Under the pieces are notes generated by a model. That model saw nothing but the letters and a program-made list of their open reading frames with translations. It was not told the DNA's origin and searched no databases. A stretch of DNA of 60,048 bases, from the NCBI GenBank assembly GCA_913020115.1, contig CAJWBQ010000029.1, positions 1 through 60,048 on the forward strand. The letters are read 5' to 3'. This document shows, piece by piece, positions 16,187 to 24,706 of this stretch; position 1 is the first letter of the stretch, and the number at the start of each line of letters is the position of its first letter. The translations under genes and the position numbers were made by a program. This stretch comes from an uncultured Cellvibrionales bacterium (GTDB taxonomy: Bacteria > Pseudomonadota > Gammaproteobacteria > Pseudomonadales > Cellvibrionaceae).

Positions 16187-17506
16187 TTATTCCTTGCGGC
16201 CTTCCATCGCCCGCTTGAACTGAGTTGGCGTCATATTGGTGGCGCGCTTGAAGGCGTCATAAAAGGATGATTTCGATTTGAAGCCCACTTCAACAGCCAA
16301 CTCAACGACTGGCGTATCGGACGTTTTGGGGTCTAGCAATATACGACGGGCCGCCTCTATCCGATAGCTATTGACGAAACTGAAAAAATTCAGATTCATC
16401 TGGCCATTGAGCACCTGCGACACCTGCGGTGCAGTCAAGCCCGCCGCCTCGGCCAGTACAGGCAAGGTCAGATCACAGTCCAGGTACAACGCCTCCTCTT
16501 GCATGACCACTATGAGTTTGATCTTGTAGCGCTGGCCGTCCTCTGTGCTTATCTTTGAACCCCGATACTTGCTGTCTTGCTGGACCCCGCCAAGCTCCTC
16601 TTCCGCGGGGCGGGTTTCACTTGTTGTGTCGTGTCTCGATACCGAAGCATTTGCGCCCAGCGGAATGGAGTGCTGCTCCTGTTCTTTTTCCCACGCCGGT
16701 TCGCTATCGTGGGCCTGCATCACACCGCTGATAAGGCTGGGCTGGAGCAATGCGGCGATCGCGACAACATAGAAGAAAACCACGAGCAGTACACTATATG
16801 CATTCACGAGTGGAGTCGAAATATCATAGAGATTAAATAACAGAGGGAGCCGGTTAAATACCAGTAGCAGGCCAAGAATTGCGAGGAAGACAATGGTCAG
16901 TACACGCAGCCATCGTAGATTCATATGTTCAAGCGAAGAAAAGTGCTGTTCTAGCCGATGGTTGTGATCTCTGATTAACCTGAGCACCAGAAAGCAATAA
17001 CCAGCAGACTGCAGTGTAAAAAATATGAAATGAAAGTAGGTCTCTATTAAAAAGCGCCAGAAACTCCCCATAAAGCCCCAGATTATCGCTTCAGTTGAGG
17101 GGTCGCTGTCCAAATAGCTCCACAAGTAGGTGGTAAAAAGTCTTTGCTGCTCGGTATCCAGCTGCCAAAATTTCAGGTGATTTAAAACAAAAAAGAGTAT
17201 CGCCGGCAATAAATGCCAACACTGCCGATAACTCAGCTTTGACCCAGTAATGCTTAAGGCATAAAGGTAGAGTAAAGGACCCCAGGTAAAGCGGAGCTGA
17301 CTGAGGATGAGTGAAAACTGAGGGTAATCGTGAAACACGCCCGATCGGATTAGCAGGCTCTGCACTAGGATGGCAGCAGTTGCCAGCACCAGAGCAGCCA
17401 TTATAGCATTGGCAAAGCGGTGTCCGGAGCGGGCATATAGCAAGACCCCCGCAAGGACAAGGCCCTGCACAACTCCGATTCCGGAAAGAAAATTAACCAC
17501 GTTCAT
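16187..17506 (-). CDS. AraC family regulator with N-terminal membrane domain
   Basis: The 439-aa protein has about seven hydrophobic helices in residues 1-245 (for example GVVQGLVLAGVLLYA, AALVLATAAILVQSLLI and YSVLLVVFFYVVAIAALL). A charged linker (about 260-335) follows, then a C-terminal AraC domain with APQVSQVLNGQMNLNFFSFV and VVELAVEVGFKSKSSFYDAF. This layout is found in membrane-bound one-component sensors. It is convergent with the hydrolase gene and points away from the TonB locus; control of that locus is an inference. A cytoplasmic-membrane location is expected. Confidence 0.88.
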   Translation of the reverse strand: MNVVNFLSGIGVVQGLVLAGVLLYARSGHRFANAIMAALVLATAAILVQSLLIRSGVFHDYPQFSLILSQLRFTWGPLLYLYALSITGSKLSYRQCWHLLPAILFFVLNHLKFWQLDTEQQRLFTTYLWSYLDSDPSTEAIIWGFMGSFWRFLIETYFHFIFFTLQSAGYCFLVLRLIRDHNHRLEQHFSSLEHMNLRWLRVLTIVFLAILGLLLVFNRLPLLFNLYDISTPLVNAYSVLLVVFFYVVAIAALLQPSLISGVMQAHDSEPAWEKEQEQHSIPLGANASVSRHDTTSETRPAEEELGGVQQDSKYRGSKISTEDGQRYKIKLIVVMQEEALYLDCDLTLPVLAEAAGLTAPQVSQVLNGQMNLNFFSFVNSYRIEAARRILLDPKTSDTPVVELAVEVGFKSKSSFYDAFKRATNMTPTQFKRAMEGRKE

Positions 17507-17666
17507 TAATGTTCTATTTATTCCTATTTCAACGTTGGTGGGTTCGAAATAATATCACGGATACTAGGGGGTGAGCTTATTTTATCCGGGCGAACTTAGA
17601 CCTGTTTTAGCTTACTTTAGTTCAGGGGTGTCGCCGGCGCCATCTACGTCGACCAAAACATAGTGC
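17507..17666. other. Upstream side of junction A
   Basis: This stretch precedes the first dusA-like core. GTCGACCAAAACATAGTGC just before the core is a decayed version of the CTCGACCGTAAGTTCACC seen at junctions B, C and E, one base longer, so the dusA frame is broken. No start codon for a dusA fragment is visible. Confidence 0.45.
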
Positions 17667-17764
17667 ATTGCGCCGATGATGGACTGGAGCAACTGAACAC
17701 AAAACATTTAACAATCAGGGGTTTTATAGGGACAACAATTCTCTGGGGTAGATTGGGGACACTA
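17667..17764 (+). repeat. dusA-type attachment junction A (core plus left-end arm, truncated)
   Basis: The core at 17667-17696 carries GCGCCGATGATGGACTGG followed by AGCAACTGA; the sixth dusA codon of the motif is changed. It continues into the conserved arm (ATTTAACAATCAGGGGTTTT, then TCTCTGGGG and GATTGGGGACACTA) and loses similarity after 17764. It is the most diverged of the seven copies and marks the left border of the segment carrying genes at 17.8-24.2 kb. Confidence 0.8.
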
Positions 17765-17816
17765 ATGCAAAGCATATACGGCTAACAACATTAAGCCGTA
17801 TAGGCTTATCTAAGGA

Positions 17817-18680
17817 TTACTCCCACCAAGGGTAAAAGCTAGGCATGTCGGTAGAGGATTTTGAGGTGAATTCAGGCTCACGTTTTTCAAGGAAAGATTT
17901 CACCCCTTCTTTACCATCTCGCTGGCTGACGTAAAAAATAGAAAGTGAATCAATGTTATGCGCTTCTCTTGGACTAGGCGCTGCAGAAAGGCGCAACATC
18001 ATTTGTCTCGCCAAGGTAATACTCACCTGTGATTTTTTAGCAATGCTGCGCGCAATTTTATAGGCCGCTTCTAAAAGGTCTTCCGGGGCGTGAACAGAGC
18101 GAACAAATCCACTTTCTTTGGCGGTTTGTGCATCAAAAATTTCACCCGTGTACACCCACTCTAAGGCTTGGCTAACACCCACAATTCTGGGCAAAAACCA
18201 GCTTGAGCACGCTTCTTGGGTAATGCCAATTTTTTCAAAAACAAAGCCGATTTTTGCTTTTTCCGACGCCAATCGAATGTCCATAGCCGATAACATGGTA
18301 GCACCAATGCCTACGGCTGCGCCGTTAATGGCCCCAATAATAGGCTTTTTACAATCGTACATACTTAAGGTAACCGTACCACCTGTATCGCTCACCCCTG
18401 GAATCATTTTCGTGTTTTCCATGTCCGCTAGTGTCGGGGTTTGGCTTTCGTCTAAGCCAAATACATTACCTTCACGACTTAGGTCCATGCCTGCACAAAA
18501 AGCACGGCCATTACCGGTAACGACAATGGCACTCACCTCGTCGTCTTCACTGGCACGGTTAAATGCGTGAATAAGTTCATTTGCCATATCGACGGTAAAT
18601 GAATTCATTTGATCTGGGCGATTTAAACTTAAGGTTAAAATCAAATCACTGACTTGATAATCAAGTGTTTTATATTGCAT
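17817..18680 (-). CDS. Enoyl-CoA hydratase/isomerase family protein
   Basis: The 287-aa protein has the crotonase fold: GNGRAFCAGMDLSREG forms the first oxyanion loop and AINGAAVGIGATMLSAMDIR the second. A Glu in GITQEACSSWFLPRIVG occupies the place of the second catalytic Glu of true hydratases. It probably hydrates 2-enoyl-CoAs in beta-oxidation. It lies downstream of the acyl-CoA dehydrogenase on the same strand (107 bp), and both probably form one operon controlled by the AraC gene at 20130. It lies within the segment between junctions A and B. Confidence 0.9.
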   Translation of the reverse strand: MQYKTLDYQVSDLILTLSLNRPDQMNSFTVDMANELIHAFNRASEDDEVSAIVVTGNGRAFCAGMDLSREGNVFGLDESQTPTLADMENTKMIPGVSDTGGTVTLSMYDCKKPIIGAINGAAVGIGATMLSAMDIRLASEKAKIGFVFEKIGITQEACSSWFLPRIVGVSQALEWVYTGEIFDAQTAKESGFVRSVHAPEDLLEAAYKIARSIAKKSQVSITLARQMMLRLSAAPSPREAHNIDSLSIFYVSQRDGKEGVKSFLEKREPEFTSKSSTDMPSFYPWWE

Positions 18681-18787
18681 ATACTTACCTATTACTTATT
18701 AGTCAAAACGAATAACTTAAGCTGACTCACTAAATGCAGAAAAATCCATGCAGGCATGGCCTTAGGCGCAAAAACCACCTGCACATT

Positions 18788-19942
18788 TTATCGGCCCAAA
18801 ATGCCTCTCGCGATCACTTCTTTCATAATTTCCGAACTGCCAGCATAAATAGTTTGCACTCGTGCATCACGATAAAAACGAGAGATCGGATATTCATCGG
18901 TGTAACCGTATCCGCCAAACAACTGCAGGCATTGATTCACCATGGTGAGCTGCATTTCGGTAGCCGCCAGTTTTAACATGGCGGCATCGTTTACCGTCAT
19001 TTCTTTGCGCTGATATTTGTCCATGTGTTTTTCTAATAAGGCACGACACATTTCCAACTCAGTATTGCATTCGGCTAACTTAAAACGCGTATTTTGAAAT
19101 TGCGCTACCGTCTGACCAAAGGCCTTGCGCTCTTTTACATATTCAATAGTGATTTCTAAGGCACCTTGCGCATGGCCAATTGCCTGCACTGCACAGCCTA
19201 ATCGTTCACGTGGAAGCTCTTGCATAAGGTAAACAAAACCTTTGCCCTCTTCTCCCAAAAGGGCATCGGCAGGTATGCGCATGTTGGCAAAAAATAGTTC
19301 CGCGGTATCACTGCAATGTTGTCCTATTTTGTTAATCGGGTTACCGGTGGAGAAACCCGGCAAACTGGTATCAACCAAAAATAAAGAAATACCTTTAGAA
19401 CCTGCATTTGGGTCTGTCTTAGCGCATACAATAATCATGTCGGCTTCGTTGCCATTGGTAATAAAGGTTTTAGAACCATTTAAAATGTATTCGTCACCGT
19501 CCTTTACCGCAGAGGTTCGCATGCCGGCAAGGTCACTTCCTGCGCCCGGCTCTGTCATGGCAATGGCCGTTAGCACCTCGCCTGTGGCCATTGGCGGTAA
19601 CCAACGATCTTTTTGCTGCTGATTGCCTATGTTTAAGATATAAGGCGCAACGATGTTGGCGTGGATGTTATAACCCGTAGCCAATGCGTGAAGGTTTAAG
19701 CGGCACATCTGCTCTTGAATCATTTGGCACACGTCAAAACTGGTGTCGGCGCAGCCGTACTCTTCGGGTAAATCCACTAGCAACATGCCTGCTGCACCCA
19801 GTGTATTCCACATCTCACGAGGCATCTTATGGTGCTTTTCCCACGTGTCGTAATGAGGAAGTACTTCCTGCTCCAAGAAACGTAAAACCATGTCGCGAAA
19901 CATGTGCACTTCTTCGTTTACTGCATCAGCTGTATTTGTCAT
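18788..19942 (-). CDS. Acyl-CoA dehydrogenase
   Basis: The 384-aa protein shows the usual three-part fold: TAIAMTEPGAGSDLAGMRTS and GSKTFITNGNEADMII in the flavin-binding beta domain, and LFGGYGYTDEYPISRFYRDA then QTIYAGSSEIMKEVIARGIL at the C-terminus. Ala replaces the Glu of YEGT, so the catalytic base is elsewhere, as in the isovaleryl/long-chain type. I chose the ATG at 19942 because GAGG lies 7 bp before it; the open frame extends to 20017 without a better start. It is divergent from an AraC regulator and upstream of an enoyl-CoA hydratase, giving the first two steps of beta-oxidation. Confidence 0.92.
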   Translation of the reverse strand: MTNTADAVNEEVHMFRDMVLRFLEQEVLPHYDTWEKHHKMPREMWNTLGAAGMLLVDLPEEYGCADTSFDVCQMIQEQMCRLNLHALATGYNIHANIVAPYILNIGNQQQKDRWLPPMATGEVLTAIAMTEPGAGSDLAGMRTSAVKDGDEYILNGSKTFITNGNEADMIIVCAKTDPNAGSKGISLFLVDTSLPGFSTGNPINKIGQHCSDTAELFFANMRIPADALLGEEGKGFVYLMQELPRERLGCAVQAIGHAQGALEITIEYVKERKAFGQTVAQFQNTRFKLAECNTELEMCRALLEKHMDKYQRKEMTVNDAAMLKLAATEMQLTMVNQCLQLFGGYGYTDEYPISRFYRDARVQTIYAGSSEIMKEVIARGILGR

Positions 19943-20047
19943 AAAGAACCTCGAGATTACTTGCCGCAAGCGGTGAATATTAAGCTGGATTATTGCTATA
20001 TGCGCCCATACAAACAATGATGAATACAGTCATTCACTTGTCAATTA

Positions 20048-20129
20048 CGGACATATTAAATTACTATTGCGACTACTACTGGCATGAAAGTGCTTATAAT
20101 CGAAGCTATTTTGTTAATATCGGACAAAT
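20048..20129. promoter_or_regulatory. Control region between acyl-CoA dehydrogenase and araC-type gene
   Basis: A perfect -10 box TATAAT lies at 20095-20100, 29 bp before the AraC start, without a good -35, which suits an activator-dependent promoter. CGGACATAT (20048-20056) and CGGACAAAT (20121-20129) are similar words 73 bp apart and may be regulator half-sites. Confidence 0.45.
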
Positions 20130-21194
20130 ATGACCTTAGCCAACAAGCTGACAGACCGGCACACTATTGCCAGTTACTTTGCCCGTACCTACTTGGCTAA
20201 TGCGGTGTATCTAGGGGGAAACGAGCAAGACATAATCGAACAAGCGGGCCTAAGCACTCAATTGCTAAACCAAGCCAAATCACGGGTATTGCCATCACAG
20301 CTGGCCAGTATCGTGCGCGCTTGTTGGCAGCTAGGCGGTGATGAGTTGCTGGGGTTAACCCAACAAAAAGTAAAAGTAGGCATGTTTGCGTTACTAGCCG
20401 AACGTTTAATTAGCTGCAAAACCTTCGCTGAGGTTATTACGAAAATGGCGACCTTTTATACGCTTACAGGTGATCAGTTACAGTTCAAAATTGAACACCA
20501 GGGCTCAATGGTTCACTTTAGTGTCAATGCCAACTTTGAAACTCAAAGTAATAATCCTACACCCAATAATTTATTAACAGAATTATTGTTATTGATCTGC
20601 CATCGTTTTCCCTGCTGGTTGTTAGGGCAAGTCATTCCTTTAACACGAGTATACGTACAGCACTCTAAACCCGATCACCATGATGAATACCGCTTAATGT
20701 ACGCTTGCCCCTGTGTATACGAAAGTCAGGACAACTCTTTAGTATTTGATGCCAAGTATCTGAATTTACCGCTTACACGGCATGCAAATGAACTAGAGCA
20801 ATACCTCAGTGAAACCCCCTTACACTGGTTTAAAAAGCAATCTTATTACGATACCTTCAGTGCTCAAGTCATGCGAATTTTGGAAGAATCAAATTTAGAA
20901 AAAGATTCCAATGTAGAAAATATAGCCGCACAGTTAAACATGAGCTCACGGACACTGCGTAGAAAACTCACCGCAGAGGGCAGCCGCTTTCAGCAGTTAA
21001 AAGACAATGCCAGGCGAGACCAAGCCATCATCCTTTTTGAAAATGCCAACCTAACTATTGCCGAAATTGGCCGCGGTGTTGGCTTTACCGAACCAGCCAC
21101 TTTTACCCGAGCCTTCAAACTATGGACAGGCGTTTCACCCAGCACTTACCGAAACTACAGCTCGGCATTAGAAATACCAAAAGAATCTCAGTGA
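20130..21194 (+). CDS. AraC family transcriptional regulator (Arabinose_bd type)
   Basis: The protein has 354 aa. An Arabinose_bd-like sensor domain (about 25-210) precedes a C-terminal AraC domain with VENIAAQLNMSSRTLRRKLT and LTIAEIGRGVGFTEPATFTR, ending at TGVSPSTYRNY. Proteins of this type respond to hydrophobic organic ligands. It is divergent from the acyl-CoA dehydrogenase and hydratase pair, which are its likely targets, and is followed by a thioesterase gene 90 bp downstream. Confidence 0.9.
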   Translation: MTLANKLTDRHTIASYFARTYLANAVYLGGNEQDIIEQAGLSTQLLNQAKSRVLPSQLASIVRACWQLGGDELLGLTQQKVKVGMFALLAERLISCKTFAEVITKMATFYTLTGDQLQFKIEHQGSMVHFSVNANFETQSNNPTPNNLLTELLLLICHRFPCWLLGQVIPLTRVYVQHSKPDHHDEYRLMYACPCVYESQDNSLVFDAKYLNLPLTRHANELEQYLSETPLHWFKKQSYYDTFSAQVMRILEESNLEKDSNVENIAAQLNMSSRTLRRKLTAEGSRFQQLKDNARRDQAIILFENANLTIAEIGRGVGFTEPATFTRAFKLWTGVSPSTYRNYSSALEIPKESQ

Positions 21195-21284
21195 GTGGAT
21201 GCATAGATGTCAATGGCGTAAAATAAGGGTTCTGTCGAAAAAAACAATCTCACCACCCAACACAAGCAACATTTAGGAATCACC

Positions 21285-21740
21285 ATGGCTGTATTTCAAG
21301 CACTTGTTCCCCCCTTCAATGAACTACTTGGTTTTGTCGTCGATGAATGGGAGCAAGGTCACACTCGTATTAGCGTCGACGTAAAACCGGAGCACGGAAA
21401 TTCCCATGGACTCCCTCACGGGGGGTTTCTCTGCAGTTTACTCGATGTTGCCACAGCCTTGCCCGGCATCTACTGCCCTCACCCAGACCGTATTCGTCGA
21501 GCGCTAACACTTTCACTCAACACCAGCTTTGTCGGCCAAGCGAGCTCTAGACAACTCTACGCCATTGGCAAGATCACCAGCACAGGCTACAAAATCTTCC
21601 ACTCCAGCGCTGAAGTATTTGACTCTAACGATCAATTACTGGCGACGGGACACGCAATTTTGAAGTATCGTAAAGGCAGCGAATCTGTTGACGGCATGGC
21701 TATAGAAGACTGGCACAAGCTAGTCGAACAGCCCTCATGA
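21285..21740 (+). CDS. PaaI-type hotdog thioesterase
   Basis: The 151-aa protein fits the single hotdog domain of the PaaI/4HBT group: HGNSHGLPHGGFLCSLLDVA carries the HGG-x-x-x-x-x-x-D active-site region, and TLSLNTSFVGQASSRQLYAI is the usual central strand pair. It should hydrolyse acyl- or aryl-CoA thioesters in the cytoplasm and release CoA from dead-end intermediates. It follows the AraC gene in the same direction and belongs to the same acyl-CoA segment. TTTAGGAAT precedes the ATG. Confidence 0.85.
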   Translation: MAVFQALVPPFNELLGFVVDEWEQGHTRISVDVKPEHGNSHGLPHGGFLCSLLDVATALPGIYCPHPDRIRRALTLSLNTSFVGQASSRQLYAIGKITSTGYKIFHSSAEVFDSNDQLLATGHAILKYRKGSESVDGMAIEDWHKLVEQPS

Positions 21741-21836
21741 GTTATTTTTCGAGATGCTGTGACGCAAATCCCCGGCCTGCCTCGCCACCTAATTGAGACA
21801 AACCCGCGGACTACCTGCATAGAAAGTTTTTCGGGT

Positions 21837-23495
21837 TTACGCCTCTTCAAACCAGCGTAGCTGTATCTCGCCTTTTTCAGCCGCTTCGTGTGCTATGGGT
21901 TCCGCCAGTGCAGCAAATTTTTCCTCGACTTTTTCTCTGCGTATTTTCATGGTAGGCGTTAGTATTCCATTCTCGATAGTCCAGGGCGTACTGGAAATAA
22001 TAACCGCTCCAACCCGCGCATGTTTTTCAACCGTTTCGTTGATTTCACTCACTCGCTCTAGCAATGCGGATTCTATTACCTGGGCATCCTGCTTTGCCGC
22101 GTTTTCACTCAACACACAGGTCATCACGGTTTTGGAGTATCCGCGGCCGAGTAGGCATTGCTGTTCAGTAAAATCATTCGCCGAGAAGATGTTTTCAATC
22201 GGAGTGGGTGCAACAAACTTTCCCTGAATGGTCTTGAAGTAGTCCTTGACCCTGCCGGTCAAAAAGACGAAGCCATCATCGTCGACCCGAGCCTTGTCTC
22301 CGGTGTGTAACCATCCGTCTATTAATAGTTCGTTGGTCTTCTCGGGCATTTTGTAGTAGCCGGGGGTACATGCTTCGGCTTTAATCAGGAGCTCATTGTC
22401 GTCGGACAGCCTGTATTCGACGCCGGGAACAGCTTTGCCGATAGATCCTATGCGGCGGTTTTCATGGTCGCTGACGATTATGCACATCGCCTCTGTTTGA
22501 CCAAATCCTTCAAGTAAAATTAGCCCCAGGTCTTCAAACCATTGAATCAATGCTGGCGGCGTTGGTGCAGCGGCGGTGAGGCAATATTGAACCTGGTCGA
22601 GCCCGAGATTGGCAACAATAATTTTTCCAACAGAGCTATCCTTTGCCTGCATATCTGAGAGGGCCTGCTGCGAGCCAAACTTGGCGACAATAGCCTGTTG
22701 AAATTGCTCCCAAACACGGGGTGGCCCGAAGAAAAAGCTCGGTCTGGTTGCCTGTAGGTCCGGGAGTAGCGTGGTGAGGCTCTCATTAAAGTTGATAATC
22801 CCCCCGTGTATCATCGAGGTAAACTCCACCAGCTGCCGCTCAGCGATGTGGGATAGGGGTAAGTAAGATAGAAACTGCGGCCGCTCGCCAATAGTAATAA
22901 AATCCTCGCAGCGCTTCATCGGAACTAGATTGGTGGCGTGGGTTTGCATAACGCCTTTAGGCACGCCTGTTGTTCCTGAGGTAAACACTAGCGAAACGAG
23001 GTCATCTTCTTTGCATTCGTATTCGGGTTTCTGCGCCCGCCCTTCGACGAGTAACTCTTCCCATGTATTGTGTGCTTCTTCGATGTTTACATTGGGAAGC
23101 GTGATGACACTCACATGTTCAGGCAACACATGACGAACACTATCCCAATTGTCGGATTCGCCCAATATAACAGCCGACACATCGGCAAAGTCGAATATAT
23201 ATTCCGCGGTTGATGGCGGTAGCGTGGTGAACATACTGACGGTGACATTACCTGAGGTAATAATTGCATTATCCGCCAACACCCAATGCGCCCTATTTCG
23301 GGACAAAACAACAATGTTTTTTTGATGACCAAAGCGTTTTTCCAAGGCGAATGCGGCGGCATTGATTTCGCTTTCGGCCTGAGACCAGGTCCAACTGGAG
23401 GCCTCTTTGCTGTCTTTGAGATCGCGCAGCCATATATCGTCAGGTGATTGCTGTGCCCAGTGCTTTAAACATGCGGGGATAGTGTTCAGGTTCAT
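21837..23495 (-). CDS. AMP-dependent acyl-CoA synthetase (long-chain fatty acid-CoA ligase-like)
   Basis: The 552-aa protein is an ANL-superfamily ligase: SLVFTSGTTGVPKGVMQTHA is the P-loop (A3), LLEGFGQTEA is the A5 motif, DGWLHTGDKARVDDDGFV is the A7 hinge region and VKDYFKTIQGKFVAPTPIEN the A8 hinge and CoA-binding region. It should activate a carboxylic acid to acyl-CoA with ATP. The architecture (early truncated C-domain with insert) is of the eukaryote-like long-chain ligase branch. It converges with the thioesterase gene. It supplies the CoA ester for the dehydrogenase and hydratase in the same island segment. Confidence 0.9.
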   Translation of the reverse strand: MNLNTIPACLKHWAQQSPDDIWLRDLKDSKEASSWTWSQAESEINAAAFALEKRFGHQKNIVVLSRNRAHWVLADNAIITSGNVTVSMFTTLPPSTAEYIFDFADVSAVILGESDNWDSVRHVLPEHVSVITLPNVNIEEAHNTWEELLVEGRAQKPEYECKEDDLVSLVFTSGTTGVPKGVMQTHATNLVPMKRCEDFITIGERPQFLSYLPLSHIAERQLVEFTSMIHGGIINFNESLTTLLPDLQATRPSFFFGPPRVWEQFQQAIVAKFGSQQALSDMQAKDSSVGKIIVANLGLDQVQYCLTAAAPTPPALIQWFEDLGLILLEGFGQTEAMCIIVSDHENRRIGSIGKAVPGVEYRLSDDNELLIKAEACTPGYYKMPEKTNELLIDGWLHTGDKARVDDDGFVFLTGRVKDYFKTIQGKFVAPTPIENIFSANDFTEQQCLLGRGYSKTVMTCVLSENAAKQDAQVIESALLERVSEINETVEKHARVGAVIISSTPWTIENGILTPTMKIRREKVEEKFAALAEPIAHEAAEKGEIQLRWFEEA

Positions 23496-23798
23496 TCCGG
23501 TAGCCCTTCTTATTTTATTTTTGTTTATTATAATCAGAAGCGGATAAAATTCCAGACGCGGATTTCAGTCGCCAGTGCGATACCGCGTAATTATGCAGTT
23601 AAATACATGGCCTCGTAAACTCCATTCGACGTTTTATACGCCGAGTAATTTTCTAGGACTGTTGTTGAGCTTGTCTTGAACTAAAACAATTTCTTCATCG
23701 GCTATTTTGTCTATATCCATGCCCTTCGGTACGTACTGGCGTAATAATCAGGAATATTTTATTTAAAGCGGCTATTCCTCGAAGGTGCAGTTTCTGAT
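23496..23798. other. 303-bp gap, promoter side of the acyl-CoA synthetase
   Basis: On the minus strand TATAAT lies about 35 bp before the synthetase start, in an AT-rich run, with no convincing -35. Nothing else is recognisable. Confidence 0.4.
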
Positions 23799-24227
23799 TC
23801 AGACCGCGGCCTTTCTCTGAATCCGTGCAACGGTACTGGCAGTTGCGGTTAATTGACCCTTTTCATTGTACAACCTTCCCTCAAGAAATCCCGTTTTATA
23901 ACCGTTTTTAAGAATTATACCCTCGGCTCTAAGCCAACCTGCTCGCGAGACTTCCAGATAGCTGGTGTTAATTTCCAATGAAGACAAGCCAACTGCATCT
24001 GGATTGGTGGCGAAAATCGCATGACTCATTGCTATATCTAACATGGCCGTTACGAACCCGCCCTGTACTACATCCCCTGAATGACAAAACTCTTTGCTAA
24101 CATTAAATTCAAAACAGACCAGACCTCGACTCTCATCGAAATCAACCATTTCCCCTCCTAACATTCCGACAAAATGTGGGGCTCTTTTATTGAGAAGCTT
24201 AATAATTTCAGCTTTATTTTTTGACAT
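23799..24227 (-). CDS. Hotdog-fold thioesterase family protein
   Basis: The 142-aa protein resembles the 4HBT/PaaI group: CHSGDVVQGGFVTAMLDIAM carries the GG-x-x-x-x-x-x-D pattern, and LEINTSYLEVSRAGWLRAEG is the typical central strand. It differs enough from the thioesterase at 21285 to be a separate branch. It is the last gene of the A-B segment, followed by junction B, and shares its strand with the acyl-CoA synthetase. An acyl-CoA thioesterase role is likely; the substrate is unknown. Confidence 0.8.
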   Translation of the reverse strand: MSKNKAEIIKLLNKRAPHFVGMLGGEMVDFDESRGLVCFEFNVSKEFCHSGDVVQGGFVTAMLDIAMSHAIFATNPDAVGLSSLEINTSYLEVSRAGWLRAEGIILKNGYKTGFLEGRLYNEKGQLTATASTVARIQRKAAV

Positions 24228-24458
24228 AATACTTGTCTATCATTGAAAGGGATTCAGAACGGTATATTAAGGTAGACTGAAGTGCAACAAGTAGACTATG
24301 CCTTTGATAAGCTTAGGCTCGTAGAAAATTTCAAACTATTAATCTGTATAAGTATGTTGTTGACTACCGGCATCACTGTATGGTTTGGCCCAATCATAGA
24401 ATCACCGTGAAGCACTTTGAGGCGCCTACACGCTCTCAGCTTCCGTCTCTATAATCGC

Positions 24459-24515
24459 ATGCCCCCACTCGACCGTAAGTTCACCATTGCGCCGATGATG
24501 GACTGGAGCGACTGA
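24459..24515 (+). pseudogene. dusA: dusA 5' fragment at junction B
   Basis: ATG at 24459 opens MPPLDRKFTIAPMMDWSD followed by TGA. IAPM(M/L)DW(S/T)D is the start of the DusA TIM barrel (FMN-dependent tRNA dihydrouridine synthase A). The next residues of DusA, Arg-His-Cys-Arg, are missing, because the conserved arm begins exactly there. This is a right-end replacement for the dusA start, now cut off by the next insertion. Confidence 0.85.
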
Positions 24516-24684
24516 ATAAAAAATATTTAACAATCAGAGGTTTTTTAGAGGCAACATTTCTCTGGGGATAGATTGGGGACACTAGGCAAAGGAATTGCAC
24601 GGGCTTTTGATCACATTGTGAGTCTAAAACGCGGCATCCTCGCCTGAGTAGCTATCAAGTCTTTAGAGAACTAAGGTCTTGCCA
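24486..24684 (+). repeat. dusA-type attachment junction B (core plus full left-end arm)
   Basis: The core GCGCCGATGATGGACTGG-AGCGACTGA is at 24489-24515. The arm follows with AATATTTAACAATCAGAGG, TCTCTGGGGATAGATTGGGG, GATCACATTGTGAGTCTAAA and a last conserved block ending GGTCTTGCCA. It aligns with junctions F and G over about 200 bp. The direct repeat TGGGGA-N5-TGGGGA in the arm could be an integrase arm site. The DJ-1/LysR pair lies to its right. Confidence 0.9.
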
Positions 24685-24706
24685 ATCTGATATTTAAAGG
24701 TAGCTA

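Noticed and set aside
24606..24626. TCACATTGTGA in the left-end arm as a CRP site
   Set aside because: The half-sites are in the opposite order to TGTGA-N6-TCACA and too close together.
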